64,000 nt of DNA, from positions 1-64,000 of the forward strand of contig NZ_KB907636.1 of NCBI RefSeq assembly GCF_000382145.1, in the 5' to 3' direction. The notes beneath the pieces are model-generated. The model had not been told where the DNA came from and made no database searches. It was given only the letters and a program-made list of their open reading frames with translations. A program made the translations under genes and the position numbers. Below, piece after piece: positions 19,201 to 26,877 of this stretch; position 1 is the first letter of the stretch, and each line of letters begins with the position of its first letter. Source of the stretch: Psychrobacter lutiphocae DSM 21542. Lineage in GTDB: Bacteria > Pseudomonadota > Gammaproteobacteria > Pseudomonadales > Moraxellaceae.

Positions 19201-19586
19201 TCATAACGAGCCAGTACCTCAGGATTTAGGCTGTGTTCTGGCTTAAACTGACATAAGCGAAAGCGGGTATTACGAATCTTCAATCCATGACGCAGCACAC
19301 CCAATGTGCCGTAAGTGCGTGAGGCTCTATCAGTGGCCTGCTCACTGGCCTTACCTAACTGCTTAACCAGCTGATTGATAAACTCACCTTCTGGATCTTG
19401 CGGAAACAGACGGCAAAACTTCTCCCATTCATCCGCTTGCGTGCGCTGTACATAATTAAGCGCATCACGCTCATACAAAGCGGTTTCACGTTGATAGCCA
19501 GTGGCAATACCTTGCACCCAGCCATTCGCCACCATCTCATTGATGATGTCGTTTTGAAAGGTTGATTCCCTTGTGATATCCGTCAT
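16242..19586 (-). CDS. hsdR: type I restriction enzyme R subunit
   Basis: A 1114-aa motor-nuclease subunit of a type I restriction-modification enzyme. It translocates DNA with ATP and cuts unmodified phage or plasmid DNA. The N-terminal PD-(D/E)xK nuclease has D167 (RLDLVLF), E181 and K183 (MELK). The SF2 motor has Walker A SAGSGKS around 357-364 and DEAH at 473-476, followed by a helicase C region (QVMLVANKFQTGFDQPKL). The sequence is intact. hsdM and hsdS lie about 2.8 kb upstream, with a broken rhuM gene, abi and an unknown gene in between, so it may have its own promoter. Confidence 0.93.
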   Translation of the reverse strand: MTDITRESTFQNDIINEMVANGWVQGIATGYQRETALYERDALNYVQRTQADEWEKFCRLFPQDPEGEFINQLVKQLGKASEQATDRASRTYGTLGVLRHGLKIRNTRFRLCQFKPEHSLNPEVLARYEANICRVVPEVVYSAHLSPKDADAVTGAKSKSAKRHRLDLVLFVNGLPVVTMELKSEFKQAVENAKLQYKRDRLPIDPVSGKPEPLLSFKRGALVHFAVSQYDVFMTTKLAGDDTFFLPFNKGTGDGGAGNDIPSDPNRYATDYLWNEVLSTDNLLNILGRFMHLQIEEVEDALGRRTKKETMIFPRYHQWDVVTNLIEDAVKLDQVRQAKQDNPNLNDKVQNRYLIQHSAGSGKSNSIAWTAHQLSTLYNDAGAKLFDSVIVVTDRTVLDDQLQDTIYQFEHADGVVGRINRKEGEGSKSEKLADALLNSQPIIIVTIQTFPYVLKAIEDSSVLKERRYAIIADEAHSSQSGTTARKLKEVLIASPAASDELRDNFEEYVDKGLSAEDMLDATITARRGSDNLSYYAFTATPKSKTLELFGRLPNPNLPASKDNKPEAYHVYSMRQAIEEGFILDVLKNYTSYKVAYQLNQKLAKDHEVDAKRAKIKLNNWVRLYDYNISQKVKIIIEHFNKNIKDLLGGQAKAMVVTGSRKEAVRYKLAFDKYVAEQGYKNINAMVAFSGEVEFSESDPDSSGLLGESFTELNMNPDLQGRDMRKAFDSDDYQVMLVANKFQTGFDQPKLCAMYVDKKLAGVDCVQTLSRLNRIYPGKKETGTFVLDFFNDPEDILAAFQPYYETAELADVSDPDKVFDLLEKIRASDVIRWNEVVNFADAFYSKNKSNAAISNICKPAVERWRHQYQRASEEVQRCKAILTRTKATQDAVLIGNADSDYSEAKKQKDALLLFKKDLGSFARFYEFMSQIVDYDDRDLEKLSLYARHLLPLLREDFNPEDEIDLSNIEMTHYRVSKLKQQDLKLQEHAEDYQLDPTSGLGTAAPKDKKEDYLSEIIRQLNDIFAGEGFTDNDIVNYAETIRDKMAENEIVMTQVRNNTKDQAMLGDFPIAIDDAMIDSKETHQKMMMHLFSNKNAHNKFSNIIYDMLVDLSQRR

Positions 19587-19664
19587 GGTTTGTCCGTTTG
19601 ATTGTTTTGTTTATCGAAAATGCGTTAAATCGTGTTTTCAAGTGACAGTATATTCATAATTAGC

Positions 19665-20093
19665 TTAATAAGCGTCTCTTGCGTGTTGCAACTCATCTGC
19701 ATTTTTCTCAAAGCGCTTTTTATCTATGATATAACCTTGAATTAAATAATTACGCAACCTCTGCGTTGCCCAGCGTCTGAACTGCACACCTTGTGGCGAC
19801 TTTATTCGATAACCGACTGATATAACAACATCTAAGTCATAAAACACAACAGGTTTATCAGAATTTGCAATATGCATTTTTTGCATATTGCTTTTTTCAA
19901 AGATTTCTTCTTCTTTTAGAGCATTACGAATATGACGTGAAATAACAGACTGGTCTCGACCAAATAATTCAGTCATTTGAGCTTGGGATAACCATGCCGT
20001 ATCTTTATCAAAGCGCACATTAACTTCAGTTTACCCATCGTCCAGCTCATAAATTTCAATGCTTGCGCCATCCGTGTTGTTATTATTGGTCAT
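19665..20093 (-). pseudogene. RhuM-family gene remnant (nonsense mutation and truncated)
   Basis: The ATG at 20093 opens MTNNNNTDGASIEIYELDDG, then meets TAA and continues in the same frame as TEVNVRFDKDTAWLSQAQMTELFGRDQSVISRHIRN, the typical RhuM N-terminus. The TAA stands where the family usually has a Lys codon, so it looks like an AAA-to-TAA change. The frame then stops after HARDAY, far short of a full RhuM protein (usually over 300 aa). RhuM genes commonly sit inside type I restriction loci. A GTG at 20018 could restart translation of a 117-aa fragment, but function is unlikely. Confidence 0.75.
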
Positions 20094-20170
20094 CCTTTAC
20101 ACCTTTTTTAAAAATTATAAATATTGTTCTGCCGACAGCTGTGAGTTTCGTGATATTTTTGACACCATTT

Positions 20171-20277
20171 TATAGTCAATCAATCTTAAAAGTGGTACAA
20201 GGCAAGCGAGTGCAAGTACTACTGTATTAGGCTTAGTGAGCTTAACGCTGTAACACTTTAAGAGTGGTTCGACTATA
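20171..20277. repeat. palindromic dispersed repeat, copy B
   Basis: A unit with ends TATAGTCA and GACTATA that matches copy A at 5776-5911 across ACAAGGCAAGCGAGTGCAAG and TTAACGCTGTAAC. It is shorter than copy A because it has one TACTACT unit. It lies between the rhuM remnant and the small RNA locus, with no reading frame. Confidence 0.75.
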
Positions 20278-20520
20278 TCCGTAGCTATTCCTGCCATCCG
20301 CTACTATCTTATACACCCACTGGCGCAGTGACTACAGGCTAAGCGTGTTCCTGTTATCTCGATACCACACCTAGCCAAGTCACTGCATGCCAGTGGTTAT
20401 ATAAGTATATCCGCTACTGTCAGGGCTAAACCGCACCTAAGGCAGGGTTAGCGGTATTTAATAAGCACCATTTTATTTACCAATAGGTTTGATTTTCTGC
20501 CTCTTTTAAGGCTTTTTAAA

Positions 20521-20549
20521 TTGACATAAGTTATAATTTAAACTATAAT
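20521..20549 (+). promoter_or_regulatory. consensus sigma-70 promoter of a small RNA
   Basis: TTGACA at 20521-20526, an exact 17-base spacer and TATAAT at 20544-20549. Both hexamers match the consensus perfectly, which is rare. It points rightward, towards the 3' end of the abi gene on the other strand. The predicted start is the A near 20557. No protein gene follows, only a short hairpin RNA and terminator. Confidence 0.8.
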
Positions 20550-20556
20550 ACTCCTT

Positions 20557-20615
20557 AACAACTCCCCTAGTTTTACCAATCCATGCGGTTGGAGTATAAG
20601 ACTAGGGGCTTTTTT
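20557..20615 (+). ncRNA. candidate small RNA convergent with the abi gene (abiF-RNA-like)
   Basis: About 59 nt from the predicted start to a T-run. The outer stem is CCCCTAGT (20564-20571) with ACTAGGGG (20601-20608), followed by six T, giving an intrinsic terminator. Inside, CCAAtCC (20576-20582) pairs with GGTTGG (20587-20592) around loop ATGC. ACT at 20561-20563 could also pair with AGT at 20593-20595 as a pseudoknot. The RNA ends 8 bases from the abi stop on the opposite strand. A structured RNA next to Abi_2 genes is known as the abiF RNA motif; membership was not tested by covariance model. Confidence 0.65.
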
Positions 20616-20622
20616 ATGTCTG

Positions 20623-21555
20623 TTAATTATGAGTGGTTTGCCATAAACTCCATAGTTTAGGGTCTAATTCAACGCCCATCTGCTTTAAGCTTACCGCACC
20701 ATTTTCTACATCTGGAAAATCACTTAATACTGCTAAAAAACGTTCGTTCCACCTTGAGTTCGGACAAATCACATCTAGCATTCTTTTCATCAAACAAAAG
20801 TAAACAAATACTTTTCTTACTGATAAAGCTTTCCACTGTTTATCGTTTAGACCTTTTAAGCTTGCTTTAAATACTATGGCTTTATTCCATAAACGGCTGT
20901 GGTGAGCAGATACATTACGTATGAAATTAAAGGCATGTAAGTGTGATTGTAAGTGACTACCGCTTTGCAGGTGATAAATTTTTGCAATTTTATCTTTATC
21001 ACTTTTTTTCATTCCTTTGAATAACGTTGACATGGTGCCAAAATCCCATGTTTCACAACTGACCCAAATTGGTAACGCAGAGTAATACTTATTATGATGA
21101 ATAACATAAGTATTATTATTTCTTTTTTCGCGTTGTATGACATCTAAATGTCGCTTGAGCCATTTATCATGTTCAAAGTTAGCATCAAAATACTGGCTAT
21201 CATGATAAGCCGTTGGACTATATTTGCCCAGCTCATAAGAAATATTAACACGCATTGCTATCTCAATTCTCTCTAACGCATCTAAAGCAAGCTGTCGTAG
21301 TTTTTTATCAAACAAATACAGCTCTTTAGCATCTTCAAAACGACTGCCTTCAATAAAGTTATCGAGCTTGTGCTTAGGATTATTTTGATCTATCTGCCTA
21401 AAAGAATAAAGATAACCACTAAGACGGTAGTAACCTATTGTTTTTAAATAGCCAATTGCCTTTTGTTCATTATTAACAATTAGCCCTCGATTTTTAAGTA
21501 ATTCTAATTGCTGGTTAAAATTTGTCCATTGTTTTATAGGCTTTTTATTATTCAT
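20623..21555 (-). CDS. Abi_2 (AbiD/AbiF)-like HEPN protein, abortive infection or toxin
   Basis: A 310-aa cytosolic protein. The N-terminus has the Abi_2 pattern LLKNRGLIVNNEQKAIGYL followed by IGYYRLSGYLYSF, then LDALERIEIAMRVNISYELG and LPIWVSCETWDFGTMS. The HEPN RNase signature R-x4-H is present as RNVSAHH (R213, H218) before SRLWN, so an RNA-cleaving toxin is likely. I place the start at 21555 (MNNKKPIKQW) because the 63 upstream in-frame bases include a leftover of an hsdS 3' end. A weak GGAAT lies upstream. It is convergent with a small RNA having a consensus promoter. Family members block phage by halting growth; specificity is unknown. Confidence 0.85.
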   Translation of the reverse strand: MNNKKPIKQWTNFNQQLELLKNRGLIVNNEQKAIGYLKTIGYYRLSGYLYSFRQIDQNNPKHKLDNFIEGSRFEDAKELYLFDKKLRQLALDALERIEIAMRVNISYELGKYSPTAYHDSQYFDANFEHDKWLKRHLDVIQREKRNNNTYVIHHNKYYSALPIWVSCETWDFGTMSTLFKGMKKSDKDKIAKIYHLQSGSHLQSHLHAFNFIRNVSAHHSRLWNKAIVFKASLKGLNDKQWKALSVRKVFVYFCLMKRMLDVICPNSRWNERFLAVLSDFPDVENGAVSLKQMGVELDPKLWSLWQTTHN

Positions 21556-21580
21556 GTGGACTTTATTCCATTTATTATAC

Positions 21581-21650
21581 TTAATTCGACTCAGGCGCAA
21601 CCCAATCTCTAACATCAATCTTACCCGTCACCGCAGCTAAAATAAGGTTG
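21581..21650 (-). pseudogene. relic of a second hsdS 3' end
   Basis: The minus strand reads LAAVTGKIDVRDWVAPESN then a stop, nearly the same as the C-terminus of the intact HsdS (AAVTGKIDVRDWVKPE). Bases 21591-21637 match 22400-22446 at 44 of 47 positions. The upstream part of this second hsdS is absent, so it marks a recombination or insertion junction. Confidence 0.75.
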
Positions 21651-21676
21651 TTTTGAAGCTTAGTGATCTTTTTAAG

Positions 21677-22306
21677 CTAAACACGATTTGAAATCAGCCA
21701 AACCTTGTCTATTTCCACCACTTGATACGCTTTATCACCAATTATGTGCTCGCCTAGTCGCTGTTCTTTATTTATCAGCGCAAAACTCTCAGCATCCCAA
21801 GCATCGTCCATATTAAAGACCTGAGTATAGCGATATTGCGCCCAGTTATAACGGTCCAAATACTGAGCTGTATCTTCGTTATAATGCTGTGAGCTCTTGA
21901 CTCCCTCGTTGGGCTGAGCGTCTATGGGGCTGAATGTATTTTGATAAAAGTCTTTAAGATCATTAATAGCGCAAATGACCTGTGAATGGCTTAACTGATT
22001 TTCAAATAGCCAGATTTGTAAATAATAAGGCGTATCCAATTGCTTTAAGGACTTATCCCACGATTCATATATCTTTAGCAGATTTTCGATCAATAGCGTT
22101 TTAAGCTCTCCAGTAGGCTCTGGATAGACACTATTGATCAAACTAAGGCTCGACCAAGGACGCACCCAAAACTTGACATAATCACTATGCGTCTGCTTTA
22201 AGGCGTCTACATCAAGATTTTTGCAATTCTCCCCCCATTGTTTTATATGACGTTTGCGTCTATTAATGCCTCGGATTTTGCGATATTTGGTTTTATGTTT
22301 TGCCAT
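21677..22306 (-). CDS. unrecognised 209-aa protein in the restriction island
   Basis: A 209-aa protein with a very basic start (MAKHKTKYRKIRGINRRKRHIKQW) that could bind nucleic acid, followed by a Trp/Tyr-rich, mostly acidic body. Visible patterns are FWVRPWSSLSLINSVYPEPTGELK and DRYNWAQYRYTQVFNMDDAWDAESFAL. I know no family for it and see no nuclease or membrane motif. RBS AAAGGA sits 7 bases before the ATG. It lies between hsdS and abi and is bracketed by 47-bp direct copies of an hsdS 3' end, which suggests it arrived as a cassette. A defence or anti-toxin role is only suggested by location. Confidence 0.65.
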   Translation of the reverse strand: MAKHKTKYRKIRGINRRKRHIKQWGENCKNLDVDALKQTHSDYVKFWVRPWSSLSLINSVYPEPTGELKTLLIENLLKIYESWDKSLKQLDTPYYLQIWLFENQLSHSQVICAINDLKDFYQNTFSPIDAQPNEGVKSSQHYNEDTAQYLDRYNWAQYRYTQVFNMDDAWDAESFALINKEQRLGEHIIGDKAYQVVEIDKVWLISNRV

Positions 22307-22395
22307 TTTTTTCCTTTGTGTTTATCCTTACATCCTCATTATCGCTTGGATATACATCAAATTTAATTAACGAGCTTTATTAAATAGCTCATGGG

Positions 22396-23724
22396 TTACT
22401 CAGGCTTCACCCAATCTCTAACATCAATCTTACCCGTCACCGCAGCGGAAATTAGCGCAGTTCGGCGTTCTGAAAGAAGTTGGATTTGTTGTTTCGCTTT
22501 ATTGCTTAACTTTTCAAAGGTTTCTATAAGATTCTTCAAATGCTTGCCTATTTCAACTTGTTCTTGATAAGGCGGAACTGCTATTTTTAGTGAATTAATT
22601 CTATCTACAGATATCCCAGGTTGTGCAGCTGAAACAGAGTATTGACCTAAATCCATAAATCTTAAAAACTCAGATAAAAAAACAATATCAAACTTTTCAT
22701 GAGGGTATACAACAACTGCATGTTCTGTAGCAAAGAACTTACCATGACCTAAATTAATGTTTCCGCAAAGGGCACCTTGTCTACCAATTAGTACATAATC
22801 ACCATCACAATTATATCTATTAGTATATCCTCTTAAACCATTCCCCCCTAGAACTGGGTACTCCCCCGTAGCTTCAATGTCATTAGAAGTAATTCCATCA
22901 CCACTAAGTAGCTTTAATTTAAAACTAAGCTTAGAAACCTCCCAATGCGCAGGAACCTCACCCAACCACTCAACCCCCGAATCTTTCATCGGCACATCAG
23001 GATTTAAACCTTTGGTCACTGCATGACTAATCACCGCTTGACGCTTTTCGGTCAATAGCTCGATTAAGCGTTGTTGTTTTTCGATAAGAGTATCTATTTT
23101 GGCGGTTTCGTGGTCTAGGAAGTTGGCAATCTTGATTTGTTCATCAACTGAAGGAGTTACTATTTTAATATTAACTAAATCACTTGAATTGATAGCTGGA
23201 TAACTAACACCTACAGACCTTGAAACAACTTCACCTATAAACCCTTTAAATCTAAGACTATATGATGCAAAGCCTTTATATAAAAGTTCTGTAGGTCTTA
23301 TTACCGCAAAGCCTGTTGAGACTACCATATTTTCAGGAGGGTTGTTAATTGGAGCTATTGCCTCTAAATATGTTCTAACAGTTGATAATATGACATCACC
23401 ATCTCTAACAATCCTTCTAGCCCTAGAGGGTGAGTTTTCATAAGTTATAGTTTCTGTATTTGTAATACCTTCTGTTGCTGAAACACTACCTATATCGACA
23501 TAGATTAGCTCTTTATCTTTTGACGTAGATTCAGGTAGAACTTCATCATTATAGGTACATAAGAATTTTAACTTCTGGGCATCCCAACCACTTGGAATAT
23601 CACCCAACCATTCAACCCCTGAGTCTTTATATTCAGGATAGGCTTTATAACGATTAGTCTGTTCATCCGCTTTATCATCAGTCACATACTTTAACGCGAC
23701 TTCATTTACTTGCGACTCAGCCAT
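22396..23724 (-). CDS. hsdS: type I restriction enzyme specificity subunit
   Basis: A 442-aa subunit that sets the DNA target of the HsdMS methylase and HsdRMS nuclease. There are two target-recognition domains, each opened by a repeated motif: YKDSGVEWLGDIPSGWD near residue 31 and MKDSGVEWLGEVPAHWE in the middle. Each ends in a coiled conserved region (LIEKQQRLIELLTEKRQAVISHAVTKG and QIQLLSERRTALISAAVTGK). The start codon overlaps the hsdM stop (TAATG), indicating translational coupling. A second copy of its 3' end at 21581-21650 hints at past allele exchange. Confidence 0.93.
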   Translation of the reverse strand: MAESQVNEVALKYVTDDKADEQTNRYKAYPEYKDSGVEWLGDIPSGWDAQKLKFLCTYNDEVLPESTSKDKELIYVDIGSVSATEGITNTETITYENSPSRARRIVRDGDVILSTVRTYLEAIAPINNPPENMVVSTGFAVIRPTELLYKGFASYSLRFKGFIGEVVSRSVGVSYPAINSSDLVNIKIVTPSVDEQIKIANFLDHETAKIDTLIEKQQRLIELLTEKRQAVISHAVTKGLNPDVPMKDSGVEWLGEVPAHWEVSKLSFKLKLLSGDGITSNDIEATGEYPVLGGNGLRGYTNRYNCDGDYVLIGRQGALCGNINLGHGKFFATEHAVVVYPHEKFDIVFLSEFLRFMDLGQYSVSAAQPGISVDRINSLKIAVPPYQEQVEIGKHLKNLIETFEKLSNKAKQQIQLLSERRTALISAAVTGKIDVRDWVKPE

Positions 23725-26231
23725 TACGAATGCACCTCGCTAAGCAACTGCATAATCTCCGCACTCACCGCATCTAAGTCAGCATCAATCTCGCTAAGCG
23801 GTCTGGGTGGCTCGTACACATAGAAGTGACGGTTAAACGGTATCTCATAGCCCACAATACCAATCTCTTCATCGATGGCATCACGCTTGCCCGCATCAAT
23901 CCACGCATCGGCCACATGCGGCTGTACTTCACGGGTAAAGTAGCTTTCAATTAGTTCAGTAGTGGTCACAGATGGGTCTAATGGAATATTTTCATAATCC
24001 CGTAAGTCGCTATCGGTCTCAAACTCAACAATTTTCGTTTTACCTTTGTTGTCACCTTTGCTGTTATCTGTTACTTCAAACGCACCGTATAACGGATTGG
24101 CTTCTTTGGCTGACTTCTTAATCACACGCTTAGCGTCAGGGTTTTTCCACGTTATCGCATTTAATATCTGCTTTCTATCTTTTGCTGATAAGTCCAGACC
24201 CGTATCTTTTATCGCTTGCTTAAATATGGCATCGAACTGGTTATAATCATCAAACTGCTCAGTACCAATCGCTTGCTGCAACGTCTTGGCAGCATTCATA
24301 ATTGCCAACTGGTCAAGCCATAGTTTTTGGCTTAATACTTCTTTAATTTGTTTTTCTTTTAGTTCACTAAAGTCCGCTTTAATCATCGCACGTGCTTCAA
24401 CTTGAATGTCATCGGTCAGCTGCCCAAAGTTACCATAATTGCTATTATTAGAGCTGGCATCAGTCCACTGCGCACCAAACTTCTCGTATAAAGCGGGCAT
24501 GACTAAATCATAAGTACGCTCGGCATAACGCAGGGATTCAATCGCCTCATCGCTCATTTGCGCTGATAAACGTAGCGGACGCTCAATGGTCACACGGCGA
24601 TAGCCAAACTCATGGGTAGCAAATATCTTACTGGCAAAGGTTTTGGCACTCTCAGTTTTAGGAGTCACCGATTGTCTGCCACGGTTTGACTTTTCATCAG
24701 CAGGCTTGTCAAGCTCACGGGCATCGACCACCTCAAAGGCACCAAAAGTACGGGTGATAACCTTGATATCCTCTTCACTCATCTCGTTCCGCTTAGAGCC
24801 AAGCGACTTACGCATCTTGCTATATAAATTGCTACCGTCAATGAGCTGTACCTTGCCCTTACGCTCAGGCGCTTTGTGGTTGGTCAATATCCACACATAA
24901 GTGGCAATACCTGTGTTATAGAACATATCTGTGGGCAGCGCAATAATCGCCTCAAGCAAGTCCGACTCTAGAATATAACGACGGATTTCACTCTCACCAC
25001 TGCCTGCACCACCAGTAAATAGCGGTGAACCGTTTAAAATAATACCGATACGGCTACCAGTTACAGAGGTATCCTGTTGTTCCAATGATAGATTGGATAA
25101 CGCCAGACTCTCATTATTTTGACTAGCCACAGGGCGCATCTTACTGATTAGATGTAATAAAAATAGCAATGAACCATCAGATACTCTAGGCAAGCCTGCC
25201 CCGAATCGTCCTTCAAATCCTTTTTCGTTGTGTTCTTTTCTAACCTTTTCAGATATTTTTTTCCAATCTACTCCAAAAGGTGGATTAGATAACATGTAAT
25301 CGAATTTATATTTTATTAATGGTGCGTTATCATCCATTTGTTCTACATAGTCTAATTTATCTTCTGATAATGTATTGCCAAGTTTAATACGGCTGACCTC
25401 CTGACCTTTAATCAGCATATCCGCTTTACAGATGGCATAAGACTCAGGGTTTAGCTCCTGTCCAAAGGCACGTATTACCGCATTGGGGTTTAGCTCTAGC
25501 ACGTACTCCATACCCGATGATAAAAATCCGCCCGTACCTGCCGTTGGGTCATAAATGGTACGAATGATACCCTCTTTACTTAGCGCCTCATCATCTTCCA
25601 TGAATACCAATGACGTGGTTAATCGTACGATATCACGTGGGGTAAAGTGCTCCCCTGCCGTCTCGTTTGAACTTTCAGCAAAGCGGCGGATTAACTCCTC
25701 AAACACCAGCCCCATCTCATAGTTGGAAACAGCATCTGGGCTTAAATCGATATTCATAAACTTTTGTACTACTTTGTACAATAAGTTCGCATCATCTAAC
25801 TGCCCGACAAACTCTTCAAATTTAAAATGATCAAATATCTCACGGGCATCTTTAGAAAATGATTGGATATAGTGACTTAGGTTGGCTGCGATATCGCTTT
25901 GACCCATCTTAGCCAGCGTCATTGGTGAAGTGTTATAAAATGCCAACTTGTTTGTCTTACGCAATAAAAACCTAGCCTGTGCTTCTTCAGTTGTTGGCTT
26001 TAGATCATCATCAGGCATTGCCAGTAAGCGTTGATACTCAGCGACAACAGCCTCTTTGGTGTCCTCGAGCACACACTCTAAGCGGCGCAATAGCGTAAAG
26101 GGTAAGATAATGCGCCCATACTGCGACTGCTTAAAGTCGCCACGCAGCAGATCAGCAACCGACCAAATAAAGGCGGCTAGGTTGTTAGAGGTTTGAGTAG
26201 ACTTTGTATGCTTGCTTTGTGAAATTGTCAT
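23724..26231 (-). CDS. hsdM: type I restriction-modification DNA methyltransferase subunit
   Basis: An 835-aa N6-adenine methyltransferase. The N-terminal HsdM helical domain ([32 protein letters not shown]) is followed by SAM motif [10 protein letters not shown] at 228-236 and the catalytic NPPF at 316-319. The C-terminal 300 residues, including [27 protein letters not shown] and [18 protein letters not shown], are an extension found in the large-HsdM subfamily. It is the first gene of the leftward hsd island and overlaps hsdS. Together with HsdS it gives the protective methylation. Confidence 0.94.
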   Translation of the reverse strand: MTISQSKHTKSTQTSNNLAAFIWSVADLLRGDFKQSQYGRIILPFTLLRRLECVLEDTKEAVVAEYQRLLAMPDDDLKPTTEEAQARFLLRKTNKLAFYNTSPMTLAKMGQSDIAANLSHYIQSFSKDAREIFDHFKFEEFVGQLDDANLLYKVVQKFMNIDLSPDAVSNYEMGLVFEELIRRFAESSNETAGEHFTPRDIVRLTTSLVFMEDDEALSKEGIIRTIYDPTAGTGGFLSSGMEYVLELNPNAVIRAFGQELNPESYAICKADMLIKGQEVSRIKLGNTLSEDKLDYVEQMDDNAPLIKYKFDYMLSNPPFGVDWKKISEKVRKEHNEKGFEGRFGAGLPRVSDGSLLFLLHLISKMRPVASQNNESLALSNLSLEQQDTSVTGSRIGIILNGSPLFTGGAGSGESEIRRYILESDLLEAIIALPTDMFYNTGIATYVWILTNHKAPERKGKVQLIDGSNLYSKMRKSLGSKRNEMSEEDIKVITRTFGAFEVVDARELDKPADEKSNRGRQSVTPKTESAKTFASKIFATHEFGYRRVTIERPLRLSAQMSDEAIESLRYAERTYDLVMPALYEKFGAQWTDASSNNSNYGNFGQLTDDIQVEARAMIKADFSELKEKQIKEVLSQKLWLDQLAIMNAAKTLQQAIGTEQFDDYNQFDAIFKQAIKDTGLDLSAKDRKQILNAITWKNPDAKRVIKKSAKEANPLYGAFEVTDNSKGDNKGKTKIVEFETDSDLRDYENIPLDPSVTTTELIESYFTREVQPHVADAWIDAGKRDAIDEEIGIVGYEIPFNRHFYVYEPPRPLSEIDADLDAVSAEIMQLLSEVHS

Positions 26232-26520
26232 AGGATGCTTATGCTTTGCAAAAAAGGGTGGAATATCTCGGGCAAGTTATTGCCTAAATCTGTTTAGTTT
26301 AGGTCTAATGTGCGGCTTTGTCTACATCAGCCTGTGAGTATTAGGCGGTTAGCCCAAAGTGATTGAAGATGATTCAAAGCACCTGAGAAAAACCATCGTA
26401 TTCGGTTAAATACGACGGCTGAATGGTGCTAAGCATTATAGAGTGCTATACCGTATCTTCTAACGACAGCATATCCATAATCAGCTTAATGACGAGCACC
26501 CTCAGTTTGAACTGTCGCAA

Positions 26521-26640
26521 ATGGTAATGGCGCAAGCAGTAGCGCTTATAGCTGGTGCTAGCTTAGCTGTCATGGTGTTGTCTGTCATCACATTGACCTT
26601 AGGTTTGGGTATCCATTTTTTAGATACCAGTTTAGTATAG
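26521..26640 (+). CDS. possible small membrane peptide (39 aa)
   Basis: The frame MVMAQAVALIAGASLAVMVLSVITLTLGLGIHF (shown in part) has one strong transmembrane segment, residues about 5-33. A second ATG at 26527 is in frame. The frame stays open upstream to 26464 with no better start, and I see no clear ribosome binding site, so it could be the tail of a decayed gene or a real small protein. Low confidence. Confidence 0.25.
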   Translation: MVMAQAVALIAGASLAVMVLSVITLTLGLGIHFLDTSLV

Positions 26641-26770
26641 CCAATTACTTATAAAATAACTTTCGAGGTTTGGGATTGATAGCGGTTAACTGTGGCTCAC
26701 CATCCTGAAAAATGTTATAGTTAGTCTCCTACTATTTGACAGAATTTTTAGCAAATTCATCTCATTACCG

Positions 26771-26818
26771 ATAATATACATCGGCAATAATACACATCGG
26801 AAATAATATACATCGGCA
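26771..26818. repeat. three tandem 16-bp units upstream of dnaE
   Basis: Three units of ATAATATACATCGGCA; the middle one varies at two positions. It ends 60 bases before the dnaE start, within the likely leader or promoter region. Confidence 0.7.
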
Positions 26819-26877
26819 ACGCTCTCATGTAGTCCCTTCAGTACTTTATATATTTCAATCAGTTAATCAGGTCGTCT

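Larger units (their letters stand above)
26232..26877. other. intergenic region between hsdM and dnaE
   Basis: About 650 bases separating divergent hsdM and dnaE. It holds a small hairpin TCGTATT/AATACGA near 26397-26418, a fragment at 26443-26520 resembling 19625-19675, a possible 39-aa membrane peptide and three 16-bp tandem units next to dnaE. The promoters of both genes must lie here but are not obvious. Confidence 0.4.

Noticed and set aside
20115-20297. 60-aa frame on the minus strand
   Set aside because: It covers palindromic repeat copy B and has no RBS or protein likeness.
20557-20615. Simple terminator of the abi gene
   Set aside because: The T-run follows the stem on the plus strand only, so it does not serve the minus-strand abi gene; together with the consensus promoter it fits a separate RNA better.
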